DNA from: an uncultured Eubacteriales bacterium
GTDB taxonomy: Bacteria; Bacillota; Clostridia; Oscillospirales; Acutalibacteraceae
DNA length: 64,000 nucleotides
NCBI GenBank assembly: GCA_934692675.1
Contig: CAKUUD010000001.1
Span: forward strand, 277,468 to 341,467
Reading direction: 5' to 3'
Shown here: positions 43,359 through 51,416 of the stretch, one piece after another
Position numbering within the stretch: position 1 is the first letter of the stretch
Layout: the number at the start of each line of letters is the position of its first letter
Position numbers and translations under genes: made by a program
The notes under the pieces: model-generated
The model's database searches: none
Told to the model about the DNA's origin: nothing
Seen by the model: only the letters and a program-made list of their open reading frames with translations

Positions 43359-43946
43359 ATGTGGTACAAGTATTTAATTCTTATAATTTTTGCTTTGCTG
43401 GCGTTTATACTGTTTATGCCCATTGATTTTTGCATAAACTATGACAAAAAGTGGAACATTAAGATTAAAATTTTAGGATTGAAATTCAAAATTCCATCTT
43501 TTAAATCTAAAAACAAAAAAAGTAAAAGTGATAGTTCAGGATTTAAGAATGCTTTTCAAAATTTGAAATCCAGGGGTTGGATTGGTTCGATTAAATATAT
43601 CAGTTCAGTGATTTTGTTAATGGGAAAAACGGTAAAGATTTTTTTGCGAAAGATAAAAGTAAAGCATTTAAGCCTGAGAGTATCTGTATCTGGAGAAGAT
43701 GCTTTTGAAACTGCAATAAAATATGGACAAGCTTCCGGAGTCATATACCCGGCGTGCAATTACTTAAAAGAACTGATGAATATTAAAGAACTTAATTTGC
43801 TTGTAGAGCCTGATTTTAAATCGTTTCAGTCCAATGTTTTCTTTAAAACTCGTTTTAGAACCAATATTTTTAATTTGCTTGTAGTGACAATTGGATTTAT
43901 AAAAAGTTATGCCTCTTTGGAATTAAAATATAGAAAGGAAGAATAA
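43359..43946 (+). CDS. DUF2953 domain protein
   Basis: About 195 residues. One N-terminal membrane helix (LILIIFALLAFILFMPIDF) is followed by the DUF2953 pattern: WNIKIKILGLKFKIP, a Lys/Ser-rich linker, KVKHLSLRVSVSGEDAFETA, IKYGQASGVIYPACNYL, and LLVEPDFKSF. Function unknown. The family usually sits before gerW/ytfJ, as it does here (3 bases apart). GTG at 43356 is an alternative start; ATG 43359 has better spacing from GAGGA. Confidence 0.85.
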   Translation: MWYKYLILIIFALLAFILFMPIDFCINYDKKWNIKIKILGLKFKIPSFKSKNKKSKSDSSGFKNAFQNLKSRGWIGSIKYISSVILLMGKTVKIFLRKIKVKHLSLRVSVSGEDAFETAIKYGQASGVIYPACNYLKELMNIKELNLLVEPDFKSFQSNVFFKTRFRTNIFNLLVVTIGFIKSYASLELKYRKEE

Positions 43947-43949
43947 ACG

Positions 43950-44324
43950 ATGAGTGACAAAATTGAAGGAATGATGAGCTGCGCAGTTGGAAAAATGAGA
44001 GAGATAATAGACGCTGATACTATAATAGGAAAGACTATAACTACCGCCGATGGCACCGTGATTATCCCTGTTTCGAAAGTAAGTTATGGCCTCGCTGCCG
44101 GCGGCTCGGATTTTGCTATTCCAAAATGTAGTGACAAAGAGCTTTTTGGAGGAGGAAATGGAGTAGGAGTAACAATTGTTCCGGTTGCGTTTTTGGTTGT
44201 GTCCGGTTCTGATGTAAAACTTTTACAAGTGGAATCATTCCATAGTTCTCTTGACAGGATTATTTCTATGACTCCTGAAGTTATAGACAGGATTGTAAAA
44301 GCTGTAAAAAATAAAGATAAATAA
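43950..44324 (+). CDS. gerW: GerW/YtfJ family sporulation protein
   Basis: The protein has 124 residues, typical size. The core MREIIDADTIIGKTITTADG, TVIIPVSKVSYGLAAGGSDF, GGGNGVGVTIVPVAFLVV is characteristic. In Bacillus the homologue YtfJ/GerW is a spore protein needed for germination through the GerA receptor. The ribosome binding site lies inside the end of the DUF2953 gene, which suggests translational coupling. Cytoplasmic, no leader. Confidence 0.93.
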   Translation: MSDKIEGMMSCAVGKMREIIDADTIIGKTITTADGTVIIPVSKVSYGLAAGGSDFAIPKCSDKELFGGGNGVGVTIVPVAFLVVSGSDVKLLQVESFHSSLDRIISMTPEVIDRIVKAVKNKDK

Positions 44325-44333
44325 TTTAGATTG

Positions 44334-44366
44334 GAAAACTCTTTTTGCAAAAAGGAGTTTTCTTAT
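44334..44366 (+). terminator. Terminator of the spoIID-gerW run
   Basis: GAAAACTC plus TTTTT pairs with AAAAAG and GAGTTTTC (44334-44362; one bulge), then TTATTT. Confidence 0.65.
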
Positions 44367-44394
44367 TTACATAACAAAATGAGGATAAATGATT

Positions 44395-44715
44395 ATGCTT
44401 AAAAAATGTATTTATCACGTTGTGATATTTTTAATTATTACCTTTTTGATATTTTTTGAGTTTCCGTGTCCATTTAAGTTTATTTTTAAAATTCCCTGTC
44501 CGGCATGTGGAGTTTTGCACGCTTTAAACTCACTAATACACTTAGATTTTAAATCTTATATTAATTACAACTTTATGGCAGTGCCTATGATTGCGGCTGT
44601 ATTTGCAGGAATACATAGAAATTCAATTTTTAAATCCTGGAAATATATGGATGTATTTATAGTTATAACTTGCTTTATAACATTAGTGAGGTACATAATA
44701 ATTTTATCTGCGTAA
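44395..44715 (+). CDS. DUF2752 membrane protein
   Basis: About 106 residues with three membrane helices. The family core is present: FKIPCPACGVLHALNSLIHLDF (CPxCG then helix) and NFMAVPMIAA. Function unknown; the Cys pair of CPACG is the family signature. ATG 44395 is preferred over 44389 because GAGGA is 9 rather than 3 bases away. Its own short unit. Confidence 0.8.
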   Translation: MLKKCIYHVVIFLIITFLIFFEFPCPFKFIFKIPCPACGVLHALNSLIHLDFKSYINYNFMAVPMIAAVFAGIHRNSIFKSWKYMDVFIVITCFITLVRYIIILSA

Positions 44716-44858
44716 TTTAATTATAATAAAAGTATTTTTAATAAATGATCAGTTTTGCAATGGTTGCAGAGCTGATTATTTGTTTGTTTTAAATAAAAGT
44801 ATTGTCAAAATTATTTTTTTATCATATACTTTATATAAATAAGAAAGGAGTGGCTAGA

Positions 44859-45785
44859 ATGTTTAAAAAAATAGGAATAGGCGGTTTTTGGGTTTTTGCT
44901 TTGGTTTTTTCTCTACTAAACATAAAAATTTATTCATCCGAAGTTTGCTCGGAACTTAATGCTCAAAAAATAGATGAGTATGCAAATTACATAACTGATA
45001 GGTCGGTTCAAAATATTAGCTTGGAAGAAAGAGAAAAAATTAAAGATTGTGCATACAAAATTTGTACTGCGTATTCTAAATTGAATGACAAGAAAAATTG
45101 TAAATTATGGTATGCTCACTACCTCAGGTTAAATGCCGCTTTACATATCGCAAAAGCTACTGAAACAGGGAGCTTGGAAGAATGGCGTCTTGCGAGTGCA
45201 GGATTAAATGAATGTATAAAATATTATTCTCTAAGCAGAGAATATGAAGAAGCCAAACCTTTCATTCCGTATTCATGTGGCGCCGCTGCCAAAGTTAAAT
45301 ATCAGATAGCGAAGATTTTAAATTCGTCGGACGCATGGTCAAATGCTGAACAAAGTTTTGAAACGGCTACTAATTTTTATAGGGCTTTCGGATATACTGC
45401 GGAAAAAAATAGATTTAAATTTTTGAGTTTACTTTCGGAGTGCCGGGGTTCGTTGGAATTCTGCGTAGCATCAAAGAGAATTTCTCCTTTATCGGAATTA
45501 AAAATAATACTTTTTGAGTTGACCGAAAGAAGCAAAGAAATAAAATTAGATTCATTGACAATAAAAAATTATCAATCAGCCTATGAGATAGTTTCTAAAA
45601 TTTGTTGCGGATTTCAAAAGTCAGATAGGAGTTTAATTCATGAAGCTGCTAGATTACTTATGAAATTTGAAGTATGCGTAGATGTTTTGCCGTGTTCACA
45701 TGTTGAAAGCCAGGAATTATTTGAACGTTTTATTGTTTTGATGAAACCATTTGTAAATAGGTTGTCTTTGTGTTACGGAATATAA
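44859..45785 (+). CDS. Exported helical-repeat (TPR-like) protein, paralogue 1
   Basis: The protein has 308 residues starting at the ATG 7 bases after AAAGGAG; a longer frame from 44802 lacks any ribosome binding site. N-terminal signal sequence KKIGIGGFWVFALVFSLLN, cleaved near YSSEV. The rest is all-helical with Cys residues scattered through it and TPR-like helix pairs (SLEEWRLASAGLNECIKYY, WSNAEQSFETATNFYRAF). The family is not recognised. It shares the helix-pair pattern and the SxEEW/SxESW feature with the next gene, 52 bases downstream. Confidence 0.7.
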   Translation: MFKKIGIGGFWVFALVFSLLNIKIYSSEVCSELNAQKIDEYANYITDRSVQNISLEEREKIKDCAYKICTAYSKLNDKKNCKLWYAHYLRLNAALHIAKATETGSLEEWRLASAGLNECIKYYSLSREYEEAKPFIPYSCGAAAKVKYQIAKILNSSDAWSNAEQSFETATNFYRAFGYTAEKNRFKFLSLLSECRGSLEFCVASKRISPLSELKIILFELTERSKEIKLDSLTIKNYQSAYEIVSKICCGFQKSDRSLIHEAARLLMKFEVCVDVLPCSHVESQELFERFIVLMKPFVNRLSLCYGI

Positions 45786-45837
45786 AAAATTATTATGAAA
45801 GATTTAAATAAAAAGTGAATTAGGTGGTGTTTATATT

Positions 45838-46620
45838 ATGGATATTAAAAAAATTATGTGTACTGTTTTTGCATGTATAAGCTGTTTTAATTTGAATATA
45901 AGTTGCGTTGAAGTTCTTAAAAAAATTCCAGAAGACAAAGCTATTCAAATTAATACCGAGTCCAAGAGTGAAGTCAGCAAAACAGCTTTGATCTCTCTTA
46001 AAGAAGCATATAATTTTTCGTGCATTGAAAACTGGCAAAATGCTTTGGATATGGATATAAAGGCCATTAATTATTACAAAGAAAAAGGCGAAAGAGAAAA
46101 AGTAAATTATTACGAAATAAATAAATATATCTGTATGGTGAATTTAAATTTGGAAAAATCAAAAGAATTTCCATCGCAAGAAAATTTTGAGAATTTGGAA
46201 AAACATTTGCTGGAGGCAGCGTATGCGTTGTCTGCTGTGGGAAGAATAGAAGAAGCAAGAATGTATTTGGTAATGTCGACTCAAGCCAGGATTAAAAAAA
46301 ATTATTTGCAGGTACGGGAATCTCCGTCAGCCGATGGATGGCGAAGGATAGAAAATTTATGTTCTTATGCTTATAAAACATATAAAAACACAGAACGTAA
46401 ATCATCTCAGTACTTTCGTATTTATTCTTTAACCGCCAAAGCTCATGCTGATTATCTGCAAGCGCAAGACAAAAACTCTTTGGAAAGCTGGAAAATTTGC
46501 AAAGAGTCCAGTGAAGTAGCCTTTAGAAAATTTTTGATAATGGGTGATTACAGTAATTGTAATGTTATGAAATCTCGAATCGAAATTTGTAATTGCAATA
46601 TACTTAAATTAAGTACATAA
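45838..46620 (+). CDS. Exported helical-repeat (TPR-like) protein, paralogue 2
   Basis: The protein has 260 residues. A short signal sequence (KKIMCTVFACISCFNLNISC) could be a Sec leader or, with the Cys near 21-23, a lipoprotein-like one without a good lipobox. The mature part is helical with TPR-like pairs (CIENWQNALDMDIKAINYYK, ENLEKHLLEAAYALSAVGR, SLESWKICKESSEVAFRKF). Similar in layout to the preceding gene, probably a tandem duplicate. GGTGGT is the weak ribosome binding site. Function unknown. Confidence 0.65.
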   Translation: MDIKKIMCTVFACISCFNLNISCVEVLKKIPEDKAIQINTESKSEVSKTALISLKEAYNFSCIENWQNALDMDIKAINYYKEKGEREKVNYYEINKYICMVNLNLEKSKEFPSQENFENLEKHLLEAAYALSAVGRIEEARMYLVMSTQARIKKNYLQVRESPSADGWRRIENLCSYAYKTYKNTERKSSQYFRIYSLTAKAHADYLQAQDKNSLESWKICKESSEVAFRKFLIMGDYSNCNVMKSRIEICNCNILKLST

Positions 46621-46731
46621 TTAGTATAAAAATAATATTGTTAAATTTATCCGGGATTATTATTTTTTATAAAATGGTAAATAATATTATATGATGTTAT
46701 ATGTATGAAAATAATTTAAAGAGGTTTTTTT

Positions 46732-48552
46732 ATGGGTGAAAATCTGAGCTTAAAAGAACAATCAAAAAAGTTACCGCATAATCCCGGTGTTTATATAATG
46801 AAAAATAACAACAATGAAATTATTTATATAGGCAAGGCTAAAAATTTAAAAAACAGAGTTTCTTCATATTTTCTTTCTGATTCCAATCACACTGAAAAGG
46901 TTAAGAAAATGGTTGAAAATATTAGCCATTTTGAGTATATAATTACTGATAGTGAGTTTGAAGCATTGGTTTTGGAATGTAGTTTGATTAAAAAACATCA
47001 GCCTAAATACAACATACTACTCAAGGATGATAAAGGTTACAGCTATATAAAAATAACTAAAGAAAAATGGCCTAGAATCTTGTATACAAAGCAAAAGGAT
47101 ACAGAAGATGACATTTATTTTGGCCCGTATATGAATTCTTTATCAGTGAAAAAAACCGTCGAAGAGATTAATAAAATTTTTAAGCTGCCAACGTGTAACC
47201 GAAATTTATCTAAAAAATACAAACGTCCCTGTTTGGACTATTATATAAATAAGTGTAGTGCTCCTTGTACTGGGTTTATAGATAATAAAAATTATAATTT
47301 AAATATCGCTGATGCTATAAAATTTATAAAAAGTGGTAGCTCCGAAACGATAAAATATCTCAGCGACAAAATGAAAAAATGTTCTGATGAAATGAATTTT
47401 GAAAAAGCAGCTGAGATTCGAGATACAATTAAATCTATTAAAAATACCAAATTAAATCAAAAGGTAGTTTCGTATAAAGTTAAAGAACAAGATATAATTG
47501 CCTGCGCTTCGGACGATAAAGAAGCTTCTTTTGAAGTATTTAAATTTCACGATGGCGATTTATTTGAAACAGAAAATTTTATAATAGATTTGCAGGATGA
47601 TTTAAAGACCACCAGAACTGAATTTATAAAAAATTATTACGAAATGAAAAATGTAGTCCCTAAAGTAGTTGCTCTTGACGGAGAAATAAATAATTTGGAT
47701 TTAATTAAAAAATTTTTGTCTGAAAAAAGTAAAAAAAATATTGAGCTTGTTTTCCCCGAAAGAGGAGAACAGTATCATCTTGTTCAGATGTGTCAAAATA
47801 ACGCATATGAAAATCTTATCAGAAGTAAGAAAAATAGTACTGCAAACGAAGATATTTTAGAGGACCTAAAAAATATTTTATCTTTAAAAGAAAGGCCTCT
47901 TTATATAGAAGCTTACGATATTTCTAATTTAAAAAACTCCAATAATGTAGGAGCAATGGTGGTTTTCAAGGATGCAAAACCTTTTAAATCGGCGTATAAA
48001 AAATTTAAAATAAAAAATATCTTGCTTCAAAATGATTATGGTTCGATGCAAGAGGTTTTGGAGCGAAGATTCCAAAATTACATTGATGGTTCGAAAGATG
48101 AAGGATTTAAAGTTTTGCCGGATTTGATATTGATAGATGGAGGCAAAGGCCACACCGCTGCCGCGAAAGAGATCTTAAATAAATTTAAATTGGCCATACC
48201 GGTATACGGGATGGTAAAAAATAACAGCCATAGAACTCGAGCACTTACTTCGGATTCGTTCGAAATAGAAATAAAAAATAACTCCAGGGTTTTCAATTTT
48301 ATAACAAGAATTCAAGACGAAGTCCATAGATTTGCTATAGGCTATCATCGAAAGTTGCAAAACAAAAATGTAAAGTATTCCAAGCTTACCGAGATAGCCG
48401 GAGTGGGAGAAAAAAGGGCCAAAAATCTTTTGAAATATTTTGGTACAATTAACGCCATTTCTAAAGCTCCGGAAAGCGAATTAATAAATGTTAAAAATAT
48501 AACTTCGGACGTTGCTAAAAATATTTATAATTATTTTAATAAAAATGTATAG
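46732..48552 (+). CDS. uvrC: Excinuclease ABC subunit C
   Basis: The protein has 606 residues, normal for UvrC. Nucleotide excision repair: with UvrB it makes the 3' and 5' incisions. Domains: GIY-YIG nuclease (NPGVYIMKNNNNEIIYIGKA, NLKNRVSSYF), the Cys-rich CNRNLSKKYKRPC and CSAPC region, the UVR helix pair (SDEMNFEKAAEIRDTIKSI), the RNase H-like nuclease (IEAYDISNLKNSNNVGAMVV, DLILIDGGKGH), and the C-terminal helix-hairpin-helix (IAGVGEKRAKNLLKYFG). AAAGAGG precedes the ATG. Monocistronic. Confidence 0.97.
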   Translation: MGENLSLKEQSKKLPHNPGVYIMKNNNNEIIYIGKAKNLKNRVSSYFLSDSNHTEKVKKMVENISHFEYIITDSEFEALVLECSLIKKHQPKYNILLKDDKGYSYIKITKEKWPRILYTKQKDTEDDIYFGPYMNSLSVKKTVEEINKIFKLPTCNRNLSKKYKRPCLDYYINKCSAPCTGFIDNKNYNLNIADAIKFIKSGSSETIKYLSDKMKKCSDEMNFEKAAEIRDTIKSIKNTKLNQKVVSYKVKEQDIIACASDDKEASFEVFKFHDGDLFETENFIIDLQDDLKTTRTEFIKNYYEMKNVVPKVVALDGEINNLDLIKKFLSEKSKKNIELVFPERGEQYHLVQMCQNNAYENLIRSKKNSTANEDILEDLKNILSLKERPLYIEAYDISNLKNSNNVGAMVVFKDAKPFKSAYKKFKIKNILLQNDYGSMQEVLERRFQNYIDGSKDEGFKVLPDLILIDGGKGHTAAAKEILNKFKLAIPVYGMVKNNSHRTRALTSDSFEIEIKNNSRVFNFITRIQDEVHRFAIGYHRKLQNKNVKYSKLTEIAGVGEKRAKNLLKYFGTINAISKAPESELINVKNITSDVAKNIYNYFNKNV

Positions 48553-48722
48553 TTTTATTTTGATATATATGATATATTATATAATATAAAACCAAGTTTG
48601 TAGCATTCCATTTTAAAAATTTAACGTAAAAAGTAAAAATATTTTGGTATATTTTGAAATGAATTACTATATTAATTTATGTTTAGACTTTTAAAAAATA
48701 CAACTAAGAAAAGGGATGTGCA

Positions 48723-49616
48723 ATGAAAAACATTTTTAGGAACGGTGTTATTTTTACGGTTGCTGTTTTCACTTTGATTTTTACGCCCGGCTGCTCAAAA
48801 AATAATTCTCCCTCAAATGTTGAAGAAACCGTGTGCGCTTCAAATGAGGAAGAAACTACAAAATCTCTGGATTATCACTCGGTAGATGCTATCAGAGAGC
48901 GGGGAATTTTAAAAGTTGGAATGAAAAAATTTTCGTGGTCATGGTTCAAATTGCCTGATAACGCCCCTGAAGCCAAACCTGAAAAAGCATGGTACGGATG
49001 GGAAGCGGAGTTCGCAGAGAATATTAGTAGAGATTTAGGAGTAAAAGAAGAAATAATAGAATTTAATAATACCGACGAGATGCTCACGAGCCTTGGTAAT
49101 GGAGAGATTGACTTGGTAATGTCGGGAATATTGATAGAAAGTTATTTAGACACCAATAAATATACAGTGAGTGATAGATACGATCCGTGGGCGCAAGATA
49201 AATTCATAATAATTACCAGGAAAAATGAGAAATTACCCAAAAATCCAAAATTTGGAACTCGCCCACAAAAAGCGTACATAGAATCCACCCAAGCTGCATA
49301 TAAAAATTGCGAAATTAAAAGTTATTCTTCTGAGCAAGATTATTTTACGGCGCTACAAAAGAAAGAAATAGATGCTGTCGTGGAATCTATTTCAAATAAA
49401 AATTATTATCAGAAAAAATATTCAGACATTTCAGTTAATTCTTTATCCGTTGTAAATAAATATCCTGGCAAAGGAATATATTTTATGAAGGATAATGAAA
49501 GTTTAAAAAATTTTTGTAATGATGAAATTTTGAAGTATGCATCCGGGAAAAATTCCGAAGCTTACAAATGGAACAGAAACGCTTACGCTTTAGCAAAGAA
49601 ATATAAGGTTATATAA
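48723..49616 (+). CDS. Solute-binding lipoprotein, amino-acid ABC type (SBP family 3)
   Basis: The protein has 297 residues. A lipoprotein-style leader ends at TPGC (Cys24). Mature protein: AIRERGILKVGMKKFSW, YGWEAEFAENISRDLG, NTDEMLTSLGNGEIDLVMSG, a second lobe YFTALQKKEIDAVVES and the C-terminal RNAYALAKKY. This matches polar amino-acid binding proteins. The binding-site insert with several Trp residues (SWSWF, KAWYGW) is unusual. No permease or ATPase gene is adjacent, so the partner is elsewhere or the protein is a sensor. Its last 8 bases overlap the convergent rluD-type gene. Confidence 0.8.
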   Translation: MKNIFRNGVIFTVAVFTLIFTPGCSKNNSPSNVEETVCASNEEETTKSLDYHSVDAIRERGILKVGMKKFSWSWFKLPDNAPEAKPEKAWYGWEAEFAENISRDLGVKEEIIEFNNTDEMLTSLGNGEIDLVMSGILIESYLDTNKYTVSDRYDPWAQDKFIIITRKNEKLPKNPKFGTRPQKAYIESTQAAYKNCEIKSYSSEQDYFTALQKKEIDAVVESISNKNYYQKKYSDISVNSLSVVNKYPGKGIYFMKDNESLKNFCNDEILKYASGKNSEAYKWNRNAYALAKKYKVI

Positions 49617-50520
49617 TCGAAAGAACTTTCTTAAAATAATCCGGAAGTTCACTTTCAAATTCCATGTATTTCCCTGTGGAAGGGTGTATGAACCCGATGG
49701 TTTTTGCGTGTAAACATTGACCTACCAAAAAATCAAAATTTTTATTTTTATTTCCATATACTTCGTCGCCGAGTACATAATGTCCTATGTGGGACATGTG
49801 TACTCTTATTTGATGCGTTCTTCCGGTTTCTAATTTTAATTTTACATGAGTGTATTTTTTGAATTTTTGCACCACTTCATAATGTGTAATGGCTAATTTT
49901 CCTTTTCCGGTACAAACTGCCATTTTTTTTCGGTTGGTGGTATGTCTTGCAATATTGGTAATTATTGTTCCGCTGTCTTGCGGTAAAATTCCGTTTACTA
50001 CCGCTTCATATACCCTTGTAAAACTGTGATTTTTTATTTGTTCAGCCAAATGCCTGTGAGCATTATCGTTTTTTGCAACTATTAACAATCCGCTTGTATC
50101 TTTATCTATTCTATGTATTATTCCCGGCCTTAAAATGCCATTTATCCCTGATAAAGAATCTTTGCAATAATACATAAGAGCATTTACCAATGTATGATTG
50201 TAATTTCCCGGAGCAGGGTGAACAACCATGCCCTTGGGCTTGTTCACTATTAGTAAATCATCATCTTCGTACATAATATTTAGTTCTATGTTTTCCGGTC
50301 TAACGTCCAAGCTTTCGGGCTCTGGGATTTTTACGGTGATTTTTTGATTTGGTGATATTTTAAAACTTTTATTAATTAATTTTCCGTCTAATTCTACTTG
50401 ACCATCTTCAATTAATTTTTGTATGTACGCCCGTGAAAGATTTTCTGTTTTTTCAATCAAAAACTTATCTATACGTAGCCCGGAATCGCATTCATCGGTC
50501 AAAAAATTCAAAATCTCCAT
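49609..50520 (-). CDS. rluD: RluD-type 23S rRNA pseudouridine synthase
   Basis: The protein has 303 residues. N-terminal S4 RNA-binding domain (GLRIDKFLIEKTENLSRAYI, QKLIEDGQVELDGK), then the RluA-family catalytic domain: GMVVHPAPGNYNHTLVNAL, GIIHRIDKDTSGLLIVAKN with catalytic Asp, and KLETGRTHQIRVHMSHIGH. Likely modifies 23S rRNA helix 69, but family members differ in target and the exact one is uncertain. It follows the radical SAM gene by 3 bases, so they form one operon. Confidence 0.9.
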   Translation of the reverse strand: MEILNFLTDECDSGLRIDKFLIEKTENLSRAYIQKLIEDGQVELDGKLINKSFKISPNQKITVKIPEPESLDVRPENIELNIMYEDDDLLIVNKPKGMVVHPAPGNYNHTLVNALMYYCKDSLSGINGILRPGIIHRIDKDTSGLLIVAKNDNAHRHLAEQIKNHSFTRVYEAVVNGILPQDSGTIITNIARHTTNRKKMAVCTGKGKLAITHYEVVQKFKKYTHVKLKLETGRTHQIRVHMSHIGHYVLGDEVYGNKNKNFDFLVGQCLHAKTIGFIHPSTGKYMEFESELPDYFKKVLSII

Positions 50521-50523
50521 GAA

Positions 50524-51219
50524 TTATCCTACTCCTAAATCAGTTATATTAAGAGAAATTTCGATTTTAGGGTCATCTTTAATCTCGGGATAAATTTCTT
50601 TGATAAATCTCTTTATGAGTTCAGGATTAGATTTTATGGGAGTGGAATTAGGCACGAAAACATTAATCATAAAGCGCTCGAAAAGATTTTTTGCGATATT
50701 TATATCTGCAATTACAGTTTCGAAGCTTTGCCTTTCTGTTCCTACTAAAAGGCAAATGCTTTTAAAATACTTTGCTACATCTTCCGGTAAAATATGCGAG
50801 GGGACACCTTTATTCCAAAAATTTCTGAGTGTAGGATCAAATGTTTCGATACCTGTTCGAAATTTAACATCGATGCCCGGGAATCTGTCCGTAAATTTTT
50901 TCAAAGTATTTCTGTAAGCCCAGTGCACTTCGAACCATAGTTCTTTTATTTTGCACTCTTTGACTTTTTGCTCCAAAAATTCTAATGATTCTTCGTCGAT
51001 TTCCATCGCGGAGCCGGAATTGATTACGTCCAATATTCCAAATTTTCCGGTGACTTTATTAATAACCTCTTTATTTATTTCAAATGGACTGGCGCTAACA
51101 TCGTGAAAATAATCGCAAAAAGCGCACTTTTTCCAAAAGCATCCTTTTCCTTGTAAAAGTATGAATTCTCTCGGAAATTTATCTTTGATTTCTGAATATC
51201 TAATTTGAACTTCTTTCAT
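50524..51219 (-). CDS. Radical SAM-like protein with CX4CX2C motif
   Basis: The protein has 231 residues, smaller than most radical SAM enzymes. The cluster motif GCFWKKCAFCDY has spacing CX4CX2C instead of the usual CX3CX2C. The rest fits a partial radical SAM barrel: DVINSGSAMEID, ELWFEVHWAYRN, VKFRTGIETFDPTLRNFWNKG, ICLLVGTERQSFETVIADI, and a late NSTPIKSNPEL. The substrate is unknown; coupling to rluD may hint at RNA metabolism, but that is inference. No extra ferredoxin domain. Confidence 0.75.
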   Translation of the reverse strand: MKEVQIRYSEIKDKFPREFILLQGKGCFWKKCAFCDYFHDVSASPFEINKEVINKVTGKFGILDVINSGSAMEIDEESLEFLEQKVKECKIKELWFEVHWAYRNTLKKFTDRFPGIDVKFRTGIETFDPTLRNFWNKGVPSHILPEDVAKYFKSICLLVGTERQSFETVIADINIAKNLFERFMINVFVPNSTPIKSNPELIKRFIKEIYPEIKDDPKIEISLNITDLGVG

Positions 51220-51333
51220 GTAAAAACTACCTTCTTGTAATTAATCGTAATTAATATTTTACATTAAAAATGTTAAAAAATAAAGTTATTTTATAAATGA
51301 AAATATAATTAAGTTATTTATTCGATAATTTAT

Positions 51334-51361
51334 TGACAAAAATTACAAAAAGTGTATAATA
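51334..51361 (+). promoter_or_regulatory. Promoter of the 51417 surface gene
   Basis: TTGACA (51334-51339), about 16 bases, then TATAA-type -10 box at about 51356. Confidence 0.6.
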
Positions 51362-51416
51362 AAATATGTATTTTTTAATATATTTTATTATTATTTTACA
51401 ATAAGGAGTGAAGACT

